Counted from the first letter of the stretch, positions 6,866 to 13,254 are shown. The stretch is DNA of 15,962 nt from Promethearchaeota archaeon (GCA_016839865.1 JAEOTN010000066.1:1-15962); one strand, 5' to 3'. The notes: generated by a model from the sequence alone, not told the origin. Translations and numbers: made by a program.

Positions 6866-7357
6866 TTGAGTCAAATGATCACAGATTTAATGAATAACAT
6901 CTATACTCGAATTTCTCAAATGGGTGCAGCCATCTCCAAACTTCAGAAGAGTTTAGACGGATTAAATGGAGTAGTCAATACTAAAATCGAGGAACTCGTT
7001 CAAACAACTGTTTCTATGAAGGAAAGCAATGAGAAAGAAAGTAAATCGTTTGAACTGATACTGCGAGGATATGGTGATGCCTTTTTACAGGAAATAAATC
7101 GATTAAAATCTGATATTGGGCTAAAAGATCTGGATGAATTAATCACAAAACTAAAACAAATCTCAGATGCAAGCGAAGAACCACTCAAACCAGAGAATGT
7201 AGATGTGCTTTTAGATGAAGTTTTAGTCGGAATCAAAGATTTAATGGGACCTTCCAAGGATACAAAAAAAGAAAAAGCTAAATCAAGCAAAAAAGAAGTG
7301 AAAGGTCAGTCTATCAAACCAGAAGGTTTCGATCAGGCTTCTCCACCATCGAAATAG
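6866..7357 (+). CDS. Coiled-coil protein, unknown function
   Basis: I prefer the TTG at 6866 because GGTGA (6856-6860) sits 5 nt before it; an ATG at 6875 is the alternative, and in-frame codons continue up to 6827. The product is about 163 residues. The first 120 are almost all helical with heptad-like hydrophobic spacing (for example MNNIYTRISQMGAAISKLQK, and INRLKSDIG...LDELITKLKQI). The last 35 are rich in Lys and Ser and likely disordered. No enzyme motif is seen. Only 12 bp separate it from the second coiled-coil gene, which has a strong ribosome binding site, so the two are very likely one operon and may form a hetero-oligomer. Confidence 0.65.
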   Translation: MSQMITDLMNNIYTRISQMGAAISKLQKSLDGLNGVVNTKIEELVQTTVSMKESNEKESKSFELILRGYGDAFLQEINRLKSDIGLKDLDELITKLKQISDASEEPLKPENVDVLLDEVLVGIKDLMGPSKDTKKEKAKSSKKEVKGQSIKPEGFDQASPPSK

Positions 7358-7369
7358 GAGGAAAAAAGT

Positions 7370-7795
7370 ATGGCAGTAGATCAAAATCAAATTGTAAATC
7401 AACTTAATCTAATCCAACAGTATCTGGATGGAACTATAGCTCAGATTCAAAAGATGGCAGAAAATATTGATAATATGGGGAAGAAAATAGCTGAATCCAT
7501 TGCAGCACTTAACGAAAATTTACGTCTAATAATTGAAGTTGTGAAGAAAGGTCGATCTAACCTAACTGAAACCTTAGATGATGTAACAGGAAAAATAAAT
7601 GAAGATATCAAGAAACTTTGGGATGAGAAAATTCTCGAAAACATCACCAAGGAAGAAGTTCAAGCAATTGCGAAGATTAAGGAAATTAACAAAGTAGTAA
7701 GTGATAACTTATATTCCATGCAACTCCTCAGTGTAGTTCAGAGCATTCGAGAAATTGTTGGAAACGCTTTATCCGTCAAGTCTAAAAAGATCTGA
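7370..7795 (+). CDS. Coiled-coil protein, partner of the preceding gene
   Basis: This 141-residue protein starts at an ATG preceded by GGAGG (spacing 8), the clearest plus-strand ribosome binding site in the window. It is predicted almost wholly helical: LNLIQQYLDGTIAQIQKMAE and IDNMGKKIAESIAALNENLR at about 12-52, then a charged middle, then VSDNLYSMQLLSVVQSIREI near 111-130. The N-terminal halves of this and the preceding protein share the same kind of heptad pattern (short helix, Q/S-M, repeated I/L), which may reflect common ancestry or just coiled-coil composition. It ends in TGA, 19 bp before the GH26 start. The function is unknown; a structural or adaptor role is the simplest reading. 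Confidence 0.7.
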   Translation: MAVDQNQIVNQLNLIQQYLDGTIAQIQKMAENIDNMGKKIAESIAALNENLRLIIEVVKKGRSNLTETLDDVTGKINEDIKKLWDEKILENITKEEVQAIAKIKEINKVVSDNLYSMQLLSVVQSIREIVGNALSVKSKKI

Positions 7796-7814
7796 AATTG
7801 TGCATATAGTGTCA

Positions 7815-9134
7815 ATGAAATCCCTGAAGATCAAGAAAACTACATCAATTATCTTCATTTCTCTAGTTTTTATTAGTTTGTTTACAAGTGGAATCCTTCT
7901 CACGACTCATTTATCATTCAGAAGAACGGAATTACATATTTCCGATCCTAACATCTCTCCAAATGCTAGAAACTTATTTTTTAATTTGGCAGATTTAACA
8001 GATTCTGTTTTATTTGGTCATCAAGAAACCAATTTCTATGGTTTGAATTCCAGTGATATGTCATTGTGGGTGGATAATGGTTCGTATAATAATTCTGACG
8101 TTCTCAAATTAACTGGTTCCCAACCTGCAGTATATGGATTTGACGTGTTTGGTAATAGTTCAAGCATCGTAGATGGGATTAAAGCTGCATTTAGTAGAGG
8201 AGGAGTTATTACTGTGTCTTGGCACGCACCGAATTTCGTTACAGGAGGATCCTTTTACGATACTTCGGGAGATGTTGTTCCCAAAATTTTACCTGGAGGT
8301 TCTCATCATACGAATTTCACAATGCTACTAGATAATATTGCACAAAACTTGGGTAATCTTGAACATCTTGGAGAAGTTATTCCAATCATATTTCGTCCTT
8401 GGCATGAGTACAACGGGAATTGGTTCTGGTGGGGTTCTAGTTTTTGTAGTAGGCAAGAATTTATTACGTTATTCCGTTTTACCGTAGAATACTTACGTGA
8501 TGTTAAAGGTGTGCACAATTTCCTATATTGTATATCACCTAATCAACCGTTCCTCTCCTTAACGAAAGCACAGTATCTATATCGTTATCCTGGAGATGAC
8601 GTGATTGATATTCTTGCTTTAGATTCATATGATTGGGGGTGGAAATCATGGAAAAATAAGCTAACTGACTCTCTCTTATTGATTATAAATTTAGCAATGA
8701 AAAAAGGGAAATTAGCAACATTTTCTGAAACTGGTCTATCTCAAGGATTAAGTGAAACTGAAGTCCCAAATTGGTATTCTGATGTGTTGTTAAATATGTT
8801 TCTCGATACTCCTGAGCTCCAGAATATTGCTTATACATTAGTTTGGAGGAACGCTCATTTCACTCATTTCTGGGTTCCGTATCCTGGACATAGTCAAGAA
8901 GCAGGATTTTTGGAGTTTTACAACGATGAGCATACAATTTTTCAAAACAATCTTCCACTAATTTATTCTGATAAAACCACGGCTCAAAATTTTAACGAAG
9001 CAGCAATACGTATTTTCTCTAAACAAAATATAGGAATAATTATAGAATTAGTCGTTATCTCTGGCTTATTGGTTTCATTTGGCATAAACATTAAAATTGG
9101 CAAAATTTTCAAGAGAGAAATACATAAAGATTAA
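7815..9134 (+). CDS. GH26-type glycoside hydrolase (beta-mannanase-like), membrane anchored
   Basis: I start at the ATG at 7815 because it begins a good signal anchor; the in-frame TTG at 7755 would overlap the preceding gene and add no visible domain. The 439-residue protein has an N-terminal hydrophobic segment (about 10-31), a GH26 TIM-barrel domain, and a C-terminal membrane helix (about 406-426) with a basic tail. Catalytic residues are visible: the acid/base in IIFRPWHEYNGNWFWWG (E198) and the nucleophile in ATFSETGLS (E305). VSWHAPNF and GHQE earlier are also family-typical. GH26 enzymes hydrolyse beta-1,4-mannans, or beta-1,3-xylan and mixed glucans in some branches. The catalytic domain would face outside. 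It could trim extracellular polysaccharide or the cell's own surface glycans. Subfamily is not determined. Confidence 0.85.
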   Translation: MKSLKIKKTTSIIFISLVFISLFTSGILLTTHLSFRRTELHISDPNISPNARNLFFNLADLTDSVLFGHQETNFYGLNSSDMSLWVDNGSYNNSDVLKLTGSQPAVYGFDVFGNSSSIVDGIKAAFSRGGVITVSWHAPNFVTGGSFYDTSGDVVPKILPGGSHHTNFTMLLDNIAQNLGNLEHLGEVIPIIFRPWHEYNGNWFWWGSSFCSRQEFITLFRFTVEYLRDVKGVHNFLYCISPNQPFLSLTKAQYLYRYPGDDVIDILALDSYDWGWKSWKNKLTDSLLLIINLAMKKGKLATFSETGLSQGLSETEVPNWYSDVLLNMFLDTPELQNIAYTLVWRNAHFTHFWVPYPGHSQEAGFLEFYNDEHTIFQNNLPLIYSDKTTAQNFNEAAIRIFSKQNIGIIIELVVISGLLVSFGINIKIGKIFKREIHKD

Positions 9135-9147
9135 TCTCTATAGAAGT

Positions 9148-9780
9148 TCACCTCATTCCGGTGCAAATATTATAGAAATTCGTGAAGATCGCACGTTTTA
9201 CCTTTCGGTTGCTTTTTTCTGGGTGAAATTGGATTCCAAATATTGGAAAAGTCTCCCCATTTTGGGATAATTGAATTGCACCGTATTTTGTTCTTTTTGA
9301 ATGTCCAAAATTTCTAAAACCACTGGGAAGCGTCTCGATTATGTCAAAATGGTGCATATTGACTTTAAATTTCCTGGGTAATCCTTTAAATAGCGGAAAT
9401 TCGGGTTCGTCTTGAATAAACGAGTAACTTCCTTTTTCCATTCCTTCAGGATTTAAAGCTATTTTTCCTCCTACACTTAAATGTGCAAATAATTGATGTC
9501 CGTAACAAATCCCAAGAGTTGGTATTCGATTTTGAACGATATATCCAAGAAATTCTCTGGGTAATTGTCTTGCATCGGAATTATATAAGTTATCTCGACT
9601 ACCGGATAAAATAATCCCTCCCCATGATGTTTTTTGAAGGGCGTTAAGAACTTCTTGACCTTGAGAATTGTCTTGAGTAACTTCAAATTCCGTATAGTCA
9701 TACCCCAATTTTTGGAGACTTTGATGAAGAAAAGCTGTGTACGTAGACCCAAAATCAATAACAGCGAGTTTCATAGACAT
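9148..9780 (-). CDS. Class I glutamine amidotransferase (GMP synthase subunit A-like)
   Basis: This 210-residue protein is a complete class I glutaminase. The nucleophile elbow is GICYGHQ with Cys92, and the other two catalytic residues are in GIQFHPEKS (His186, Glu188). The N-terminal strand LAVIDFGSTYT, the oxyanion segment GIILSGSRDN, and MHHFDIIETLPSGFRNFGHS resemble the separate glutaminase subunit of archaeal GMP synthase (GuaAa). It would release ammonia from glutamine for a partner synthetase. No GuaAb (ATP pyrophosphatase) gene is present here, so a GuaA paralogue serving another amidation is also possible. It is convergent with the GH26 gene (13 bp apart). The acyltransferase-like gene is 57 bp upstream on the same strand, with a T-run between. 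An alternative start, two codons in, lies at 9774. Confidence 0.8.
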   Translation of the reverse strand: MSMKLAVIDFGSTYTAFLHQSLQKLGYDYTEFEVTQDNSQGQEVLNALQKTSWGGIILSGSRDNLYNSDARQLPREFLGYIVQNRIPTLGICYGHQLFAHLSVGGKIALNPEGMEKGSYSFIQDEPEFPLFKGLPRKFKVNMHHFDIIETLPSGFRNFGHSKRTKYGAIQLSQNGETFPIFGIQFHPEKSNRKVKRAIFTNFYNICTGMR

Positions 9781-9837
9781 ACTAAGCTCTTTAATAGAGG
9801 ATTACATAAAAAATGTCCGATGGTCCTTCTGGAACGA

Positions 9838-10680
9838 TTACTCCACTGGGAAGAGTGTTTTCTGGATCTTAGGCATAAATACATCATTTTCTACTAGTGA
9901 AAATTTCTGTTTCATGAGGGCTTTCAGTCTGCTTATAAACCGGTTTACTACTGTGCCATCGATGATTTTCTGGTTGAATAAAACTGAAACTTTCAGTACA
10001 TCCCGTAATTCCACCAGATCATTCACTACATCCAGTTTTTTCATAGTTCCACCCAAAGCGAAATCAATTGTATGCATACCCACGGTCAATGGATTCAAAC
10101 GGATTTTTCCAAATAGGTCTTTATTTGTTATCCCTATAGTTCCTGCCTTTTTCTTGCAGTATATTGGATTACGTCTATACCGTCTGAAGAATAATCGTCT
10201 TAACGCGATTGGTAAGGAAAAGAAAAATGAAAAGAATCTCTTATTTTGGAAGCTTTTTTGAATGGAGTTCTGGACATTTGTGTCTTTTGCTGTTAAAATC
10301 TCAGCTTGGATCTCATCAACGGATCGCTTGTTTGCAGTTCGAATAATATATGGAAAGACGCGTCTTCCTTTTTTCTTGTGATTTTCAATCACAATATAGA
10401 TGTCTACTTCATCAAATACTAATAATTTGTGAGCTCGTCTCCGGAATGCTTGCACTTTTTTTGTGTCTTCTACAGCTTTAGCAAAGCATTTGACAATCCA
10501 TCCTTGCAGCATTCCATGATAGGTGTCCTTATCCGAGAATTCACGTATGATATTTAACGCATCGGTGATATCCACTTCAAATACTCCATAAACTGCATGA
10601 GCGGAAGGAGTAATGTCATATAAATCAACAAGATAATTATGATTCGAGTTACGAATTACCTCATACGTATGGGGTTTCAT
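9838..10680 (-). CDS. Acyltransferase-fold protein (2-oxoacid dehydrogenase E2 catalytic-domain-like), His lost
   Basis: This 280-residue protein resembles the catalytic domain of dihydrolipoamide acyltransferase (E2) and chloramphenicol acetyltransferase. Recognisable parts are HGMLQGWIVKCFAKAVEDTK near 55-74, KKAGTIGITNKDLF near 177-190, and VSVLFNQKIIDGTVVNRFI near 231-249. That last segment corresponds to the E2 motif HRxxDG, but the catalytic His is Gln237; Asp241 and Gly242 remain. No lipoyl or subunit-binding domain is present, and no E1 or E3 gene is nearby. A basic, aromatic stretch (about 144-171, with SFFFSLPIALRRLFFRRYRR) replaces part of the core and may be an amphipathic membrane-contact segment. 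The protein is probably not a normal CoA acyltransferase; it may be a scaffold or use other chemistry. Confidence 0.65.
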   Translation of the reverse strand: MKPHTYEVIRNSNHNYLVDLYDITPSAHAVYGVFEVDITDALNIIREFSDKDTYHGMLQGWIVKCFAKAVEDTKKVQAFRRRAHKLLVFDEVDIYIVIENHKKKGRRVFPYIIRTANKRSVDEIQAEILTAKDTNVQNSIQKSFQNKRFFSFFFSLPIALRRLFFRRYRRNPIYCKKKAGTIGITNKDLFGKIRLNPLTVGMHTIDFALGGTMKKLDVVNDLVELRDVLKVSVLFNQKIIDGTVVNRFISRLKALMKQKFSLVENDVFMPKIQKTLFPVE

Positions 10681-10756
10681 TGTGATTCAGTTAAATCCTA
10701 TGTTTCTGAGCCGTAAGCGAGTAATCTGTTGAGTTTATGAATGATCTCCAGTAATC

Positions 10757-10848
10757 TGGCGGTCCCGATGGAGAGTCGAACTCCAATCTATCCGCTAGAT
10801 ACTCAGTTTTGAAGACTGAGGTGCAGACCGCTGACACTAATCGGGACC
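10757..10848 (-). tRNA. selC: tRNA-Sec (UCA)
   Basis: This is a selenocysteine tRNA that reads UGA. The acceptor stem is nine pairs, GGUCCCGAU (10848-10840) with AUCGGGACC; the T-stem is only four, GGAG/CUCC with loop UUCGACU. That 9+4 fold is the archaeal/eukaryotic type. The D-arm is long, GUG(U)CAG-CGGU-CUGCAC: six pairs, one bulged U, a 4-nt loop. The anticodon arm is CUCAGU-CUUCAAA-ACUGAG with anticodon UCA at 10812-10810. A long variable arm has the stem AUCUA/UAGAU. The discriminator is G and CCA appears encoded (10759-10757). Length is 89 nt plus CCA. Such tRNAs are charged with serine, phosphorylated by PSTK and converted by SepSecS in archaea; none of these genes is in the window. 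Confidence 0.95.
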
Positions 10849-10901
10849 ATGAGTGATTTCATTACCGGGTGTTGTTTGTGCACCGAGGTGTAACGATGGA
10901 G

Positions 10902-10909
10902 ATATTTAT
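10902..10909 (-). promoter_or_regulatory. Possible TATA box for tRNA-Sec
   Basis: On the minus strand ATAAATAT lies about 55-60 nt before the tRNA 5' end, which would leave a leader of about 25-30 nt for RNase P to remove. It lies within an imperfect palindrome and could also act in the other direction for the isomerase gene. Confidence 0.35.
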
Positions 10910-10964
10910 CTCATCAAGTTTAATAATGTTAGCTATTAATAGGGGATATTGGAGTTAGTGTTCG

Positions 10965-11570
10965 ATGAACCTTAAGCAAAGGGCTGATGAGATATTGGGA
11001 ATTCAAAAAGATGCAATAAGGAAGCTAGTAACCAATGATTCTTGGTTAAAAAGCATTCAATTGATCAAATCTGTCGCAGAAAATCATCAAAGAATTATCA
11101 CTACGGGGATGGGAAAAGCTGGGATAATAGCTCAAAAAATGAGTGCAACCCTGTCTAGTATTGGAATTCCATCATTTTATACCCATCCTGCTGAAAGTCT
11201 ACATGGTGATCTCGGACGAATTAGTTCTAATGATTTACTCATTGTATTCTCCCATTCTGGTAGCACATCAGAGCTTCACCAAATGGTCTCACATTTGTAT
11301 GCTCTAAATGAAAGCAAAAACACTGTAATTATCATTTCAAGCTCTGATAATCCTTCCATTCCCCACAATCACCTTTTATGTTACGGAAAAATTAAGGAGT
11401 CTTCCATTGTAAAGAAAGTTCCATCAACATCAACATCAATCATGCTTATTATTGCGGATGTGCTGGCAATCACTGCTGCAGAATCCTTGGGATTTAATGA
11501 TGAGTGGTTCAGACAAAGACATCCTGGTGGAGCTATAGGTCAGTCTTACAAAAACACTGAAATTCCTTAG
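10965..11570 (+). CDS. SIS-domain sugar-phosphate isomerase (KpsF/GutQ-type, no CBS domains)
   Basis: This 201-residue protein is a single SIS domain. The segment ITTGMGKAGIIAQKMSATLS (about 45-64) carries the phosphate-loop start, THPAESLHGDLGRI (about 72-85) and VFSHSGSTSEL (about 92-102) are the strongest signatures of the arabinose-5-phosphate isomerase (KdsD/KpsF/GutQ) group, and the C-terminal HPGGAIGQ is also shared. Bacterial KdsD continues with two CBS domains, which are absent here, so the protein is about 200 rather than 330 residues. The reaction is probably aldose-ketose interconversion of a phosphosugar; which sugar is unknown, and Kdo is not expected in archaea. The last 17 codons and the trailer are echoed 722 bp downstream (12241-12310). 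Confidence 0.8.
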   Translation: MNLKQRADEILGIQKDAIRKLVTNDSWLKSIQLIKSVAENHQRIITTGMGKAGIIAQKMSATLSSIGIPSFYTHPAESLHGDLGRISSNDLLIVFSHSGSTSELHQMVSHLYALNESKNTVIIISSSDNPSIPHNHLLCYGKIKESSIVKKVPSTSTSIMLIIADVLAITAAESLGFNDEWFRQRHPGGAIGQSYKNTEIP

Positions 11571-11588
11571 GAAAGTCCTCATTTTCTT
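11519..11588 (+). repeat. Direct repeat, copy 1 (isomerase 3' end)
   Basis: This is the source copy of a 70-bp repeat that covers the isomerase codons from the His of HPGGAIGQ to the stop plus 18 bp of trailer. Aligned without gaps to 12241-12310, 59 of 70 positions agree by my count. Confidence 0.8.
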
Positions 11589-11606
11589 CTGTTTTATTTC
11601 TATTTC
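11579..11606 (+). terminator. Pyrimidine-rich terminator after the isomerase gene
   Basis: Several T tracts of three to four bases within a pyrimidine-rich stretch directly after the stop codon fit archaeal termination. Its first part is also repeated downstream as part of the 70-bp copy. Confidence 0.35.
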
Positions 11607-11619
11607 AAAAGGTGGAACC

Positions 11620-11633
11620 AAGCCTATAGGCTT
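11620..11633. promoter_or_regulatory. 14-bp perfect palindrome, possible operator
   Basis: AAGCCTATAGGCTT is a perfect inverted repeat 47 bp before the ATG of the TNF/C1q-like gene, with AT-rich TATA-like sequence (about 11634-11646) directly downstream. The place suits a dimeric repressor site, but no second copy was noticed in the window. Confidence 0.3.
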
Positions 11634-11680
11634 ATTAATTTAAAAGTTACATTACTATTTAGCTTTTATTGGTGGTCAAT

Positions 11681-12208
11681 ATGGTAAATCGAAAAATAAT
11701 TGGAATGCTGATTGCTGCATTGGTTATAGGTGTTACTGGATTTGGAATAGGAACATATTCGATTTTCAAAATAATACAACTGAAGGGGACCGATAGCAAT
11801 CTTGTAGCAGTATGGGAAGATCTTAGTGGATCTGGGACCAATTTTAACATTGTCCTAAACAACAATCAAGTGAATAATAGTGAGTATTTTTCTATGGCAG
11901 ATGGAAATACAAGTGTGATCCTGACACAACCAGGTTGGTATAAATTCACAATAAGCATATGTTGGACAAGCTTAGACAGCGAAGAGATTTATCATCTCCA
12001 AGTTCTAAAGAATGGAATTGTCTTTAAAAATCTCGAATATCTCGAGAATGTCACTAATTTTTATAACACTATAAATAATTTCGTATATGTATTTAGTGAT
12101 GGAGATGATATCATTAATATCCGATGCTTTAGCGGTAGTGGTCATTCTTCTATATCTGACCTTCAAGCTTACAATCAAATCACATTGGAATATGTTGAAG
12201 AATTATAG
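11681..12208 (+). CDS. Membrane-anchored protein with TNF/C1q-like jelly-roll domain
   Basis: I choose the ATG at 11681, with GGTGGTC 4 nt before it; in-frame TTG and GTG lie at 11669 and 11672. The 175-residue protein has one N-terminal membrane helix (about 6-28) and then an extracellular beta-rich domain. That domain carries the order of landmarks typical of C1q/TNF jelly rolls: an early strand with FSMADGNTSVIL, then QPGWYKFTISICW, then LQVLKNGIVF, then NFVYVFSDGDDIINIRCFSG, and a final strand NQITLEYVEEL. Such domains form trimers that bind proteins or glycans at the surface. The assignment rests on pattern only; another beta-sandwich adhesin domain is possible. The gene is bracketed by the two copies of the isomerase 3' end. 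Confidence 0.65.
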   Translation: MVNRKIIGMLIAALVIGVTGFGIGTYSIFKIIQLKGTDSNLVAVWEDLSGSGTNFNIVLNNNQVNNSEYFSMADGNTSVILTQPGWYKFTISICWTSLDSEEIYHLQVLKNGIVFKNLEYLENVTNFYNTINNFVYVFSDGDDIINIRCFSGSGHSSISDLQAYNQITLEYVEEL

Positions 12209-12227
12209 GCAAGTATCCAAATGCATA

Positions 12228-12292
12228 GATTTATGTCCATACATCCTGGTGGAGCAATAGGTAAGTCTTACGAAAAATCTGAAAATCATTAG
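12228..12292 (+). pseudogene. Remnant of a second isomerase gene (C-terminal tail only)
   Basis: The isomerase C-terminal peptide HPGGAIGQSY reappears as HPGGAIGKSY, followed by a TAG in the same frame and place (12290-12292). The 70-bp DNA similarity begins abruptly at 12241; codons before it do not align. A 23-codon frame (ATG at 12221) covers it, but a product is unlikely. It reads as the tail of a duplicated isomerase gene whose body was lost or replaced. The right edge runs into the leader of the carbonic-anhydrase-like gene. Confidence 0.6.
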
Positions 12293-12310
12293 GAAAGCCT
12301 TTATTTTCTA
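12241..12310 (+). repeat. Direct repeat, copy 2 (displaced isomerase 3' end)
   Basis: This is the second copy of the 70-bp repeat, matching 11519-11588 at 59 of 70 positions without gaps and including the stop and first trailer bases. The offset is 722 bp, so the pair frames the TNF/C1q-like gene exactly. Confidence 0.8.
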
Positions 12311-12328
12311 ATATTCTGAAAAAAATCC

Positions 12329-12856
12329 ATGCCAGTATATCAATTCAAAGATAGAATTCCAGAAATTGATCCAACCGCATGGATATTTCCAAATGCAGTT
12401 ATAATAGGTAAAGTACATATCGGAAAGAACGTATATGTTGGTGCAGGATCCGTCATACGCGGAGACTATGGCGAGATTTTCATCGGTGACGGTACATCTG
12501 TAGAAGAGAACGTCACAATCCATGCAAGACCGCAAGATAAAACCGTAATAGAGAAACACGTGACACTTGGTCATGGTTGCATAATACATAACGCCACTTT
12601 GCATGATCATGTTGTAGTAGGAATGGGTGCGATTGTATCTGATTACTCTGATGTGGGAGAATATGCAATTGTCGGAGAAGGTGCGGTCGTGAAAAGCAAA
12701 ACTATTATTCCACCAAGACAAATAGCGGTAGGTGTGCCTGCAAAAGTCAAAATGGAAGTCCCAAAGCAAACTACTGCATTCTGGGTTGAAATTAATAAGA
12801 TTTACATGCAATTGGCTAAAGATTACAAAACGGAAATGAAGCAAATAGATGGATAA
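12329..12856 (+). CDS. Gamma-carbonic-anhydrase-like hexapeptide protein
   Basis: This 175-residue protein has a left-handed beta-helix built from hexapeptide repeats (such as VIIGKVHIGKNVYVGAGSVI) with a final helix, and resembles the CamH/YrdA group of gamma carbonic anhydrases. Three histidines suited to a metal site are present: His65 in TIHA and His82 and His87 in LGHGCIIHNA, with the same five-residue gap as His117/His122 of Methanosarcina Cam. The acidic loop with the proton-shuttle Glu of Cam is lacking, as in CamH. Trimeric, cytoplasmic; CO2 hydration is plausible but many homologues are untested. No signal peptide. It starts just after the degenerate isomerase tail, with no clear Shine-Dalgarno. 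Confidence 0.8.
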   Translation: MPVYQFKDRIPEIDPTAWIFPNAVIIGKVHIGKNVYVGAGSVIRGDYGEIFIGDGTSVEENVTIHARPQDKTVIEKHVTLGHGCIIHNATLHDHVVVGMGAIVSDYSDVGEYAIVGEGAVVKSKTIIPPRQIAVGVPAKVKMEVPKQTTAFWVEINKIYMQLAKDYKTEMKQIDG

Positions 12857-12867
12857 TTTGTCTTGAT

Positions 12868-12900
12868 TATCTTTTATCAATTTATTTTATTTTGTTTTAT
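12868..12900 (+). terminator. T-rich terminator between convergent genes
   Basis: A series of T tracts begins 12 bp after the stop of the carbonic-anhydrase-like gene and runs into the 3' end of the opposite gene. Confidence 0.4.
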
Positions 12901-13147
12901 GCTTGTACTTTAATTCTCTTTGAATTGAAACTAATGCTACTCCTTTAGGTAATGAGCTATATTTTTTTGCTAGGATATAATGTTCTTCGCAAAACCACTC
13001 AGCATAAGGAGGATGACCTACAAATCCTTCCTCCTCACATTTTTTATCCCATTCTTTATCTGTTTTTGATTTCTGAAAATAAACCAATCCTGCATTTTCC
13101 ATGTCGGAGATCCTTTTATCACAAATCTCGCAAATGGGTGGTTTCAT
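12887..13147 (-). CDS. Small protein with a CxxC/CxxH zinc-like site
   Basis: This 86-residue protein is unrecognised. It has CEIC (Cys6, Cys9) at the front and CEEH (Cys53, His56) in the middle, a ligand pairing that would hold one zinc ion; Cys37 and His45 lie between. The last 25 residues are basic (KYSSLPKG, then RELKYKHKTK). The spacing recalls small treble-clef or HNH-like zinc domains, but no nuclease residues are clear. It lies alone on the minus strand, about 180 bp downstream of the ribosomal L12 gene. A T-rich terminator between them makes co-transcription less likely. Confidence 0.6.
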   Translation of the reverse strand: MKPPICEICDKRISDMENAGLVYFQKSKTDKEWDKKCEEEGFVGHPPYAEWFCEEHYILAKKYSSLPKGVALVSIQRELKYKHKTK

Positions 13148-13225
13148 AATTCTAAATTACTTTCATTTGCTTAGTTTATTATGGGTACTGTAAAGTTCAA
13201 GAGATATTGGATTATGTCTTTAATC

Positions 13226-13254
13226 ACAAAAATAATAAAAAATAAATAAAATTT
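13226..13254 (-). terminator. Terminator of the ribosomal stalk operon
   Basis: On the minus strand this is a long run of T tracts, one of six and others of four or five, about 75-100 nt after the L12 stop. It is the strongest oligo-T signal in the window. I see no gene in the gap 13148-13328. Confidence 0.5.

Noticed and set aside
7370..7880. Possible selenocysteine readthrough of the second coiled-coil gene (in-frame TGA with about 26 sense codons after it)
   Set aside because: The extension has no Cys-pair or redox motif, overlaps the GH26 start in another frame, and no SECIS-like hairpin was seen. The TGA looks like a normal stop, as do those of P0 and the two overlapping minus-strand genes.
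9737..10261. 174-codon plus-strand frame over the acyltransferase-like gene
   Set aside because: It is antisense to a protein with family motifs on the minus strand, and its own translation shows low-complexity Ser/Phe/Thr composition with no domain.
12308..12880. 190-codon minus-strand frame over the carbonic-anhydrase-like gene
   Set aside because: Its Tyr/Cys/Phe-rich translation has no family features, while the plus strand encodes a clear hexapeptide-repeat protein.
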